This document shows, in pieces, positions 1 to 11,946 of a stretch of DNA of 64,000 bases. Numbering within the stretch: position 1 is the stretch's first letter; each line of letters starts with the position of its first letter. Source of the stretch: Hypoxylon rubiginosum (lineage: Eukaryota > Ascomycota > Sordariomycetes > Xylariales > Hypoxylaceae); NCBI GenBank assembly GCA_902806565.1, contig CADCXA010000027.1, positions 2,170,001-2,234,000 of the forward strand. The letters are read 5' to 3'. Both the position numbers and the translations under genes were made by a program. The notes under the pieces were generated by a model. It saw nothing but the letters and a program-made list of their open reading frames with translations. It searched no databases and was not told the DNA's origin.

Positions 1-1569
1 TCGAAGGTTTTCGACTCCATTCTCGAGTCCGCCAAAGGCATTCTCTACGCTATCTTCCAGATCCACCCAATGATACAGCTTTTTACCAGACTCACCAACG
101 ATGGTACCACAAAGCGGTCAAGTCTCGAGATCGTCTTTTATAATACAAATTTCCACATCGAGCAACTGGAACAGGAGATTCAAAAGCACGAGTTCGCCAC
201 GGAGAATGGCCCCTACGCCCCGCGTGAAAACGAGAACGTTCAGAGAGCTGTTCTGACATTGATTAACGCCTACAGTCATATTTGCTCGCTGCTAATGGAC
301 AATATGGACACCATCGTCGATAATGGAGATCCCCGTTACATCCGTACGATGATGATGTTACTTTATCACAGCATCATGGAACTTCGTGTAACTGCTAATG
401 AGATATCTGCGGCTGGTTCTGGGCCTGTATTCAGCCAGGGATATTACCGACCAGAAATGAATCGACCAGCAATTGAAGATACGATTAGGGCTCATTCGCG
501 GGAAAGTTCTATGACGCCTACGATAGAGCGACCTAGCCCAGCCAGCCGACAACGACCGGGAGCTTTTGTCCATAATCCCAGCAATCTCCGCGTAGCAACG
601 GACATGTCAGTTCCCTATATCAACGGGACTGGTCGAATGGCACAGATCACCTCCGCAACGCCCCGGTCCGGGGAGTCTTTCGCATCTTCGAATCCAGACC
701 TGAAGTATTCTACCGACTTTACTGCAGATGAACGCCTCTTCGAGAAGATATATCTATCGTTGCAAAATTCGTCGGATCTGGTCATGCGCATTCTCCCCAA
801 TATCAATCAACAGTTTGCCCTCTATAGGCGTAATGCCGAAAACCAACGAGCTCCAGATACCATTGTACATTGCTGGAGGAGCCTCATTGGAAAATGTTCG
901 ATCGCTATCGGCGACACGGAACGCCTCAAGGATCGTCTGTCCATAATTAAATTAAAAGAGCCTGGTGTTCGCACGGATCCCTTCTTCTGGAGTCTCTGCA
1001 AGAGTTTCATCGACTCTTGGGCTGAGTTCGGAAATAGGTTGAGGTCCTCTATGGAGCAAGTATCGCTTCCACTGGATATTAGAACCAGACTGCGACCTAT
1101 TCAAATCGGCGTGAAAGAGACCAATCACCTCATCATGACCTCCCCGTGGGCATACCTCCTTCGACATGCCGGCAATATGATAGACGCATCTAATCACTAC
1201 TCACCTAATCACTATTCGTCTGGCTCCGCAGCTACTCAAATGCAAATGCCTATGACTCCTCAGAGCGCCGCTCTAGGACCAGCTGTGCAGGCAACCGTGC
1301 CATCGACACCACAGAGCGCGTCGTTTGCCAACGCCTTTAACGGGAACGTTTTCGAAAGGGCCGACGCACTAATATCGATGGGAGGTATAGGAAGTATATC
1401 GCTGTCACGTACCGGGACGATGAATAGTGTTTCTCTAAACTCGTCATTTTCCTCGACAACTTCGTCGCAGGATGATCGTCAGGGTCTATCGACCATGTTG
1501 AGTCCTAACGGGAACGCCGGCCCTGCTACTTCTTACCGGCATAATGGGCTAAACAAACCCTCATTCTAG
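1..1569 (+). CDS. sog2: Sog2-like RAM-network leucine-rich-repeat protein, C-terminal part (5' cut by window)
   Basis: The frame is open from base 1 and runs to a TAG at 1567-1569, so the start and the expected N-terminal leucine-rich repeats lie upstream of the window. The visible part (about 520 residues) resembles the fungal SOG2 RAM-signalling domain: a helical block beginning near NTNFHIEQLEQEIQKHE, a second helical block around residues 220-380, then a Ser/Thr/Gln-rich low-complexity tail. In yeast, Sog2 is a scaffold of the RAM kinase network (Cbk1, Kic1, Hym1, Mob2) acting in cell separation and polarised growth. The Met at 70 is only the first ATG in the window and is not the likely start. 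The family call is by recognition of the domain pattern; orthology would need the missing LRR half. Confidence 0.75.
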   Translation, partial: SKVFDSILESAKGILYAIFQIHPMIQLFTRLTNDGTTKRSSLEIVFYNTNFHIEQLEQEIQKHEFATENGPYAPRENENVQRAVLTLINAYSHICSLLMDNMDTIVDNGDPRYIRTMMMLLYHSIMELRVTANEISAAGSGPVFSQGYYRPEMNRPAIEDTIRAHSRESSMTPTIERPSPASRQRPGAFVHNPSNLRVATDMSVPYINGTGRMAQITSATPRSGESFASSNPDLKYSTDFTADERLFEKIYLSLQNSSDLVMRILPNINQQFALYRRNAENQRAPDTIVHCWRSLIGKCSIAIGDTERLKDRLSIIKLKEPGVRTDPFFWSLCKSFIDSWAEFGNRLRSSMEQVSLPLDIRTRLRPIQIGVKETNHLIMTSPWAYLLRHAGNMIDASNHYSPNHYSSGSAATQMQMPMTPQSAALGPAVQATVPSTPQSASFANAFNGNVFERADALISMGGIGSISLSRTGTMNSVSLNSSFSSTTSSQDDRQGLSTMLSPNGNAGPATSYRHNGLNKPSF

Positions 1570-2609
1570 GCAAATTGGGCCAGACCGTTGCGCCGATAGA
1601 TGCGCTACGCCCTCCTACACTCCCATACGCTCTAGAAAGGGATGACTGTTTCGACTATCTGACCAATTTGTTAAGCTGGGATGTACATTGAGGAGCTCCA
1701 GCACTAGGACGACCCAGAACCCCAAGCTGAAAGAATTTTTGGATTGCGCGCCGGCTCCGCTCAAGGCCTTTTCTCTTCTATCTGATCTAAATCTGTTACA
1801 TACATGTACTGCATCCTGGACATACCGAACACAAAATGGCGTACCCTTCTTTGCTTTTCCGCTAGGCGTTGGGGAGAAACACAAGATAAGCCACAAGCGC
1901 TTCTGACGGTTCTCTACTTGAAAGAAAATCCACTCGGGTAACGCATGGAACCGGTGTTTTGATAATACCAATCAATATATGTCAATTATAATGTCTGAAT
2001 ACTAAAGATCTGATCTCGGATTATTGCTCACTGCCTGCCTTTTGAGACATTGCGTGTTACTTCGACAAAGCTCAAGTACATAAAGTACCCAATTCAGGCG
2101 AAGGGGATGAATAGGAGAGGATCCCAATGCCAGCATACACCTCGTGTTGCTTAGTATTATTTCTTAATTCACGAGACGCTGCTTACATCGCGTCAAGCTT
2201 TAGCATTGAGTACGACAGTAATAGCATAGCACATATAGCTAATTAAGATATATTCTTGATTCTCACACCTAACTACCTCTTAATTTATCTACTTGGATGA
2301 GACTCAACTAATATGCGATATAATGATAGTAGGGAAGTCTTTCATATTCTTCTGCTCTCAGTCGAATCTGATCTAGAATCTATTGGGATTTCCTCAAACC
2401 CCTATCAGCTCTCAAGCCAGGCTCGTTGTCTAATTGATATATGCGCATGTCGTTGGATATGATGTCTATTATGTATTGACGAACGCTCGTATTTGAACAA
2501 TTCATATGCTTTAGTTTTTCGTTATATTCATTTTTTGAACATTTATTTTCTTCTTTTCTTTAGATCATCACCCTCCTCCTTCGCCCCGCGGGGATTCTTC
2601 TTCTTTCTT
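1570..2609. other. intergenic, 3' sides of two convergent genes
   Basis: AT-rich spacer between the Sog2-like gene and the 3' end of glutathione reductase. Open frames here are short and show no recognisable domain. Nothing further seen. Confidence 0.6.
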
Positions 2610-4988
<2,379 letters not shown>

Positions 4989-5959
4989 TCAACTACCAAC
5001 TTGGATGAAGACCATAAGAACTGCCGCATATCTGTCGTTCTGTCAATACATAGCCCTAAGACACTGGGAGGATATATCCGACTTACGCTGCTGTTGCTCC
5101 CAAAGCCTCAAATGGCTTCGTTACCATAACAGATGATAGGACCACGAGGAATGCGAAGATGAAGATGGTTATCACGATCAATTTGCGCTCTAAGTCGTCT
5201 TGACGCTCCAAGATCCAGATCGGTATGATCAACATAGCGATGCCGATTAATACAATCATTATAGACACGAACACATTCATCTTTTTGTCAGAGAAATAGC
5301 TCACAGGCTCCGAGCTATCTATAGGCGGACGAGAAGTGTCACGCCATATCGGAAGTGTCCTGAGGCGGAGTGAATTGCCGATTAGTTGACGTAAAGGGGT
5401 ACTGTCCTTTCGGTTTAGACAGACGAGATCCTCCCTGTCCAAGTAGATGTGTTCATCTTCGTTGATCGCCTGGTAGTTGTGTAATTCGTGCCATCTTTGT
5501 ATATTTTTCACATCGCGGCTAGGTGCTCGAGCGAGTTGCATCATACTAGATTGATTGGCGAGGAATGTGTCTAAATGTTCTCCAATCAGTCTTTGACTCT
5601 GTACAAGTCTGGTAGTACTTACTATAGCGATTGAGGGATTTCTCAATTCCCTCTAAGACTACTTCACGGTCCTCCATATCATTTCTGAACGTTCCATTAT
5701 TGATAGGCTCTAATTCCTTCGCACTATAGGACTTATCCAACGCCTTGAGTTGCGCTTCGCGTACCGAGACTTCATCTTGAAGTCTAAGAGCAATTTGAGT
5801 GTTCAGCACCCCGAACCGCCGAAATATAAGGAGATCGTTGTCGGATGCGATGAACTTGGCATAGCCCCTGTAGCCGACATACTGCCATGGTCGTCTTTCG
5901 ATATCATCCCGAGAGGGTTCTTGCCTCCCACCTCCGCCTTGTTCTTCATCCGACTGCAT
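4989..5959 (-). CDS. DUF6594 family membrane protein
   Basis: Three exons: 5959-5623, 5579-5087 and 5031-4989, total 873 nt, 290 residues. The introns are 43 nt (5580-5622, GTAAGT...TTGGAG) and 55 nt (5032-5086, GTAAGT...GACAG). The N-terminus has the RPWQYVGYRGYAKFIAS motif followed by LIFRRFGVLNTQIALRLQDE, typical of the fungal DUF6594 family; a coiled segment follows and the C-terminus holds two to three hydrophobic helices. The last 43-nt exon supplies the family's ending, ATAAYAAVLMVFI, which supports the splice; stopping at the TAA at 5083 would remove it. The function of the family is unknown; a membrane location is inferred from the hydrophobic segments. Confidence 0.88.
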
Positions 5960-6522
5960 TTTGCGTGTTTAGCAAGGGGAATTTCCTGGCGAGTTATGTC
6001 ATTAAAAACTCAGCTTTATTTCCCCAAGTCTCCAGCGACTAGGGGTAGCTTAGCTGTTGTATACCTATAAACGAGGATAGGTCACGAGGAACCAATTATT
6101 ACCTGAGCCCGTGAGTTTTCTCTAGAGGCCACGAGGATGCTGGAAGGCTTGCATGAGCCACACCATCATTCAAATTAATTTGTTAGTTGCTAAAGGTATT
6201 TCCCCTTGAAAACCTAGGTAACACTGGAGCAACGCGCTATCCTGATGGCCTGCGCTGAACTGCCTAGTATCGTTGTGACGTGGCATAGCAGGTTTCGTGC
6301 ACAGCCCTGGAGAAAGGAAGAAAAAAAACCTCCCCGGCGCAGAGCAGAGCAGCAGAGGTCGAACTGCGCCCATCTAATAAAGCATGCGAATTGTTCTTAG
6401 CATTGACCTCGATAAGAATCAATATTCCTTTTTCATCTACTAACAGTTAATCTTTTTGCTTTTGCTTTTTATCCTATCTCCATCAATAATCTTCTTCTAT
6501 CTTATAACACTGTAAGGTATCG

Positions 6523-7189
6523 ATGGCTTCGAGTGTGATACTTTATAATCATAACCATGTGGACAATATTCCGATAGAAGGACCCGAGGCAGAGAAACAA
6601 TCGGTCAAGTGGCCATTCTCCAATTGTTGGCTACTGTGGTTATACATGCCCTTATTCTTAAGACAATTCAGTTGTTTTTACCGGGTCTGAAGTACCGGAA
6701 GGTCCCTGTGCACGTCGGACGCAGAGAGCGCAAGGTACCCGTTGAGCCGCCTCCTAACAACCGACGACAAGATCGCCCAGGAGCTCCGGGCGGTCAACCC
6801 CCTATCGACCCTGGAGGGAACCACCCTTCCGGAAATGGGGACAGCGACGAAGATGGGAATAGAGACGGAGATGGGAATAGAGACGGAGATGGGAATAGAG
6901 GCGGAGATGGGAATGGTGGCGAAAACGGCGACAGACGCAGGAACGAATATGGTCCTAAAGAATCAATCATTTACCAATCTACAAACAGCCCTATCAATCA
7001 ACTGACATGGAGGTGGGATTGTGTAAGTGAAAAAGATCCACACAATACGTGATCCGTTTCATACTAACTGATAAGTGTTCCTGTTCACGCGGGTCCGGCA
7101 TGAATAATTCATACTTATATGCTACTGCGTGTGTGGAATGTGCCCATGATCGATGCGGTGGTTGCGATGTATGGAGAACAGGGTGTTGA
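6523..7189 (+). CDS. small Cys-rich fungal protein with C-terminal WxWxCC / CxxC cluster
   Basis: Proposed exons 6523-6603, 6672-7022 and 7076-7189, total 546 nt, 181 residues. The last intron (7023-7075) is clear: donor GTAAGT, branch TACTAAC, acceptor ATAAG. It joins TWRWDC to CSCSRG and creates the terminal array WRWDCCSCS...CVECAHDRCGGC, which looks like a treble-clef or zinc-ribbon knuckle and matches a widespread uncharacterised fungal family ending in WxWxCCxC...CxxCxHxRCxxC. The middle is Pro/Gly/Asn/Asp-rich and contains an 18-bp tandem repeat encoding GNRDGD. The first intron (6604-6671) is less certain: the frame of exon 2 has no ATG of its own, so an upstream exon is needed, but its donor (GTCAAG) is weak. 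A related decayed copy lies about 0.9 kb downstream. Confidence 0.6.
6855..6914 (+). repeat. 18-bp tandem repeat inside the Cys-rich protein gene
   Basis: Unit GGGAATAGAGACGGAGAT is repeated three times with one substitution in the third unit, then starts a fourth. It encodes the hexapeptide GNRDGD, so length changes keep the frame. Confidence 0.95.
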
Positions 7190-7654
7190 TTTATATACCT
7201 ATGTACCTAGGTAATCAAAGCTAGCTTTTTTTTGCTAGGTCGGTCAGCTCCTCCAGGAGAATAACCCGACACACAATTACACTCTCCGCCGGTAAATTCG
7301 GGCACTACGCTATGCGGCGCTGTTCTTACTGTATTATGTGTTTGCGCCTGTACCACAATGATGTGGACATTCGCCTTTCGAGACAGGCGAGCTTGGGGGT
7401 GAGGGTAGGGAGTAAGTTATAATTATATGAACAGAATAGACTCAACAAAGCGCTGAAAGTAATGATATTCAGGTAGATAAAATAAGAGATTATAATATAT
7501 CGCTCTACTGTATCTAGGCAGACTAAGATTCTTGGTTAAGGGGGTAAGCTTTTTCTTAAGCCTTCAAAATGGTTGGATGATGGCGCAAATTGCCTGCCTA
7601 ATTCCTTTACTTCTTCTCTGTATCTACTGAAAAACTCCCTCTTCTTTAGACTGC

Positions 7655-7943
7655 GGATTGTCAAAGCACTCATGAGATTCCGATTGCACAAGACGCAAAC
7701 CATTCGAAACACTCCGAGACTTCGATACAGTTCTTCCAAAGGAAGGCTCTTCAGCTACACTACAATAATGTAGATGAATCGTTCGACCTTGACACTTGCA
7801 ATTCTCAATCGCAAAATAGACGAAGAGCTAGTCACCCCAAGGTAGATCAGCCACCTCATAGCACAACTCAAGCAGGCGGGGGTTTCTCGTCGGGAATCCA
7901 CGAGGGTTCAGCGAACAACTAGGCGACTTGGAGATGGGACTGC
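7655..7943 (+). pseudogene. decayed paralog of the Cys-rich WRWDC protein
   Basis: In the frame ending at 7943 the translation runs open from just after a stop near 7650 and finishes with TWRWDC immediately followed by GTAAGTGAAAAA, as in the gene at 6523-7189 (TWRWDC then GTAAGTGAAAAA). A TAG at 7920-7922 interrupts the frame just before the motif, no in-frame ATG is present, and no downstream exon with the CxC and CxxC residues is found before 8200. This suggests a local duplicate that has lost function. An alternative is that the TAG belongs to the acceptor of a further intron (AACAACTAG), but the missing last exon still argues for decay. Confidence 0.45.
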
Positions 7944-8228
7944 GTAAGTGAAAAATACAAAAGATTTGCATATTGCATGCCTTCTACTGGCTGGCTTAAG
8001 TAAACCACGAAAGAGCCTATCAAAATTTGCGAAAATAGTGCGATTGATTGAATCAATTGCATGAATATCAGGCCTAAGATACCTGTCGTGCATTCGTAAG
8101 TTGTGGTCCAACTAGTGCGCCTCTCTTATTAGACTAGTAGTGCTGTAGGTACAGATTAGCACAATTCAATTCGGTTTGGAGAATCGCATTGTCACTCATC
8201 CTCAAACCTCCTGGGCTAGGAGGTAGCA

Positions 8229-9314
8229 ATGTCAACCATCAGCGTCAAGTCGTCGATACTAACGCCGTTGCTGACGTCTGCGAGGTTTAAAAGCGCACCA
8301 CTCAAGCAGCTTGCCTTTCTGTGTGGGGCCAAGAGCTCGGGCAACAAAGATGAGCTCATCGCGCGGCTCGCCGCCCTCGCCGACGCGCGCCAAACGGAGC
8401 TGCCGACAAAACGAGACCCGCTGGTCCTGAGTATCGACCTGGGCATCCGGAATCTGGGCTTCAGTCTTTTGGCGCCGGCCGCGTCTACGTCCTCCTCTCG
8501 GCCGGCTAAGCACTCCTCCTCGCCCCCGGATTTCCGCCAGCCGCCGCGCGTCCGTCTGCACGCCTGGCAACGGCGCGAGCTGCTGGGTTCGGAAAAGTCC
8601 GGGACTGCTGCTGCGCTCCACCCCGAAAGGTTCAGCCCGGCATCGCTCGCTATCGTGGCAGACCGCCTGACGCGCCAGGACATACTGCCCCTCAAGCCGA
8701 CGCATGTGCTGATCGAGCGGCAGCGATGGCGCAGCGGCGGCGCGGCTGGTGTTCAGGAATGGACCTTGCGCGTCAACACGCTCGAAGCTATGCTGCACGC
8801 GTCGTTGCGCACGCTGCTAGAATTGGGACATTGGGACGGTGAGGTTCTGTCTGTGGCACCGGATAGAGTCACGCAGTTCTGGCCGCCGGCGCCAAAGCCC
8901 AGCGAGGATTCACCACCAAAGACGAGGAGAAGTCGGTCTGCTAAGAGTGTCGTGGAAGAAAAGGCGCCGAAGAAAGCTAAGGCACAGCGCAGCAAGCAAC
9001 ATAAGATTGGCGTCCTCACCAGCTGGTTGGCGAGAGATGAGAGCGTCATAATACCCGCGAACCAAGACGCGGAGGGTGCTGTCAAGCGGTTCCGCAACTT
9101 GCTAACTCGCCCTCGCAGGTCGAAGGGCGCGGAGCAACACTCGGAGCCCCGGAAACTTGACGATCTGACTGACTGTCTCGTGCAAGGCATGACGTGGCTA
9201 AAGTGGGAGGAAAATAAAGCGTTCTTGCTCGGAAACGAGGCACGCATGTACTATGAAGATCCTAAAAATTTAGACGAACTACTAGCCAGCTCGCTGCTAG
9301 ATGATGGTATATAG
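8229..9314 (+). CDS. cce1: mitochondrial Holliday junction resolvase, Ydc2/Cce1 family with SAP domain
   Basis: Single-exon gene, 361 residues. Residues about 22-51 fit a SAP-type DNA-binding helix pair (PLKQLAFLCGAKSSGNKDEL). The RNase H-like catalytic core follows: Asp70 in VLSIDLGIRNLGFS, Glu163 in THVLIERQRWRSGG, and a C-terminal acidic pair in DDLTDCL (Asp311/312 and Asp315), the layout of the Ydc2/Cce1 active site. The family cuts four-way junctions and is needed for mitochondrial DNA segregation in yeasts. The insert at about 85-105 is Ser/Pro-rich and the linker at about 220-255 is Lys-rich. A mitochondrial presequence is plausible (first 23 residues basic, Ser-rich, no acids) but not proved. 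Confidence 0.92.
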   Translation: MSTISVKSSILTPLLTSARFKSAPLKQLAFLCGAKSSGNKDELIARLAALADARQTELPTKRDPLVLSIDLGIRNLGFSLLAPAASTSSSRPAKHSSSPPDFRQPPRVRLHAWQRRELLGSEKSGTAAALHPERFSPASLAIVADRLTRQDILPLKPTHVLIERQRWRSGGAAGVQEWTLRVNTLEAMLHASLRTLLELGHWDGEVLSVAPDRVTQFWPPAPKPSEDSPPKTRRSRSAKSVVEEKAPKKAKAQRSKQHKIGVLTSWLARDESVIIPANQDAEGAVKRFRNLLTRPRRSKGAEQHSEPRKLDDLTDCLVQGMTWLKWEENKAFLLGNEARMYYEDPKNLDELLASSLLDDGI

Positions 9315-9512
9315 AATAAGCACTTTATTGCAATTGTACACATAATCCCTGGCTAAGACTACTGTCTGCTACCCAGCATACGACTCCGTCTACTTCAACC
9401 GGGCTCGAGTGTATTGGGGTATCATAAGCCGCGAGATAATCCAACAGTAGCCACCCTTCTCCTCTACATACACCTCATCTCGACTACCGGTACGAATCAT
9501 CCAACAGACTGT

Positions 9513-10188
9513 TTACAAGAAGACAACGCTGGTCAATCCCGTGGCCAGGAGAGCAGCAGCGGCAAGGAGGAAAGACTGGGGTCCCATAGCCATGCCAGCG
9601 CTGTCGGTGGGCGTAGCAGTGCTGCTCGAGTCACTAGGATAAAAACAGCGATTAGCAACCCTCTTATAGAAAAGCATGGGAACAAGACACTCACGTAGCG
9701 CTGGTAGAGGCGCCGCCAGAGGCACCGGTTGCACTGTCAGTCGGAGTGGCGGAAGCGGAAACGGAGACGACGCCGGTGCTAGTGCCAGTAGTTGAAGCGG
9801 TACCGGTGCTAGAGTGCGCGGAGGAGGTCGAGGTGGGGAGGTCGGCAACGGTCACGCCCTCCTCCAAGCACTTGGACGAGTAGACCTCGTAGGCCTTGGG
9901 AAGCATATCCGTGTGGCAAGCATCCGTAAGGTTGCCCTGGACGGCATGCTGAAGGTCGCCGCAAACTGCCTTCAAGTCGGTCGGGTTGTCCTGAACTCTG
10001 TATGCGGAATTGTCATATTAGCTCGTCATTCCTGATATGGCTCTGTTTGAATCCTCCTAACTCAACACGCCTAGATCAAGACCAAACCCAACGTACCCAA
10101 GAGCAGCCAGCAGACAGGCCGGAGGAATGGCAGCAGCGACCTGGATAAAAGCCAGAACGGCGGCGAAGATGGCGAAGAAAGAACGCAT
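9513..10188 (-). CDS. small GPI-anchored cell-surface protein, four cysteines
   Basis: Exons 10188-10097, 9997-9695 and 9633-9513, total 516 nt, 171 residues; introns 9998-10096 (GTACGT...TACAG) and 9634-9694 (GTGAGT...CCTAG). The start is MRSFFAIFAAVLAFIQVAAA, a signal peptide, with the mature chain beginning IPPACLL. The mature part has four cysteines in about 70 residues, a Ser/Thr-rich stretch (about residues 90-145) suited to O-glycosylation, and a hydrophobic C-terminus (SFLLAAAALLATGLTSVVFL) typical of a GPI signal. It is probably a cell-wall or plasma-membrane protein of unknown role. It resembles CFEM proteins in overall design but has half the cysteines. The long 5' leader (to about 10640) is open in other frames but shows no extra exon. 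Confidence 0.82.
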
Positions 10189-11946
10189 TTTGACGAATCT
10201 AGTATCAATATCGCTCGAAGACCGAAATAGATTGGAGGAATCTAGGGAGAAATGCAAATGAAACACAGGGCTCGAAATCGCAACGCGTGAACACGACCGA
10301 ATCGATTTGGGGTGGGATCGGCGAAACAGAGGTTCAATTGTCGTTTGTCTAATAGTTAAAGAATGACTGTTGGGCAAAAAATGAGAGTGATGAGATCGCA
10401 GCGTAAGGAATGACTGCGAGGGCTCAATTGACGAAGGATGAGAAGACGAGGTGCGACGGTGATGTGTGTTGAAAAGGAATGATTCGCGCCGACGTTTACC
10501 TCTCTCCTGAATTCTACCTTCGAACAAGAGCAACAGGGGTCTGAGGGGGCTTGCGGTCCTTGTCAATTCGGGAAAAACGTCGGTGAAATATCTTGGACGA
10601 CGATCCGCCAGGGAACTCGATAGGGGAGCATTTGCCAAGAATACGAATCAGGATTAGCGCTTGATATAAAACAGCGTTACACTGAGCTGACTGAGTTGTT
10701 TCGTATTGAAAAGCTCTCAAGTCTTTTTAAATCAACTCTTCATCCTCTCTCTTTAGCAAGCACTAATTGGCAATGCTGCCCAGCGCCTTGGAAAGATGCC
10801 CATTCAACTTTAATATTTCCCCCGAACCAAACACTGGCCTAGTAGCTCTCATTACTTGGTCATTTGATGGCCTTCAGTTGCTGAACTGTGTTGTGCGCGT
10901 ATCTGGTATGTCGTGGACTACCAGACTTCAGACTTGGTCTTGTGTCGCGCTCATAGGTAGTCCATAATTCAGATCCTTTCAACCAAGAGCCAGATATTCT
11001 CCACCATGACACTTCTACTCTAGTATTTGAATGAGATATGATGGAAATAGGGAGACTGATTTTATCTTTTTTTCATATTGAGTGGAAAGTTTGTCTTCAT
11101 CAATAGAGTTCTGAGTTTTTAGAGTCCATAACCACACATTATGGTGTAACCCAATCTCAAGGCATTGATCTCGTGAAACCCAACACAACACCTATAACGA
11201 CTTCAGCAGGCTATCACTCATCGAACCTAGGATGGTATCATTTAAATACAATTAAAATGAATAATAGAGCCTACAGTCGATCTCTAAAAGATTTCTACCA
11301 TACTCACCGCGGCTACGCTCACTGCCACCACCTACGTAGAGTGTAAAGACGATGGCTAGACGTAGGGAGATGACAGGCGAAAGGCATAAAAGCCAGCTAG
11401 AACAGAGTGTCGACATTCAGCTTTGAATTTTCAGGCTGGAGAATCAAGGACCACTGACTAGTAACCCGACCTTAATACGGGCTTTCAATTGGAGGTCAGC
11501 CACATACAGAACAGTGGGATACGGAATACAGAGGATGCTTCCTATGACGACCTTCGTGAGGATCGGCATCTGTGAACATAGCGAGAAGTCATAGTACACC
11601 AGTTTAAATTAGAAATATATTTCAATTTACGTATGCTTGGTGCTTCGCTAGCAACGTTCTCATCGTACGTAGTGAATATCTCATAAGGCCAGGTCTATGA
11701 TTTAGGTGAAAAGCACCCTCAACACCGAGTTCAAGGAAAAGCTCTCTTAGGAACTATCTTCCCTAAGTATATTTCCCCTAGCCTTAGTTGTGGTACGCCA
11801 TAGCTTGTCTTATGAGGCGACTTTAAGGCTTTAATTAGCCGTTTAAATTATGGCAGTGGTTTATGAAATAAAGCGAAGTTAGTTATGGATGCATATTAAC
11901 CTCAGGCCTCGTATTCACCTGTTGGTGCGGCGCTGTTGGCTAAAGA
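10189..11946. other. intergenic
   Basis: Leader of the GPI-anchored gene (to about 10.7 kb), then AT-rich DNA with no open frame above 70 codons that looks coding. Nothing recognised. Confidence 0.5.

Noticed and set aside
6609..7052. Single-exon protein with an N-terminal transmembrane helix
   Set aside because: That frame begins with GTG, not ATG; the hydrophobic stretch is probably intronic sequence, and the real C-terminus needs the intron at 7023.
9513..10188. CFEM domain in the GPI-anchored protein
   Set aside because: Only four cysteines are present in the mature part; CFEM needs eight.
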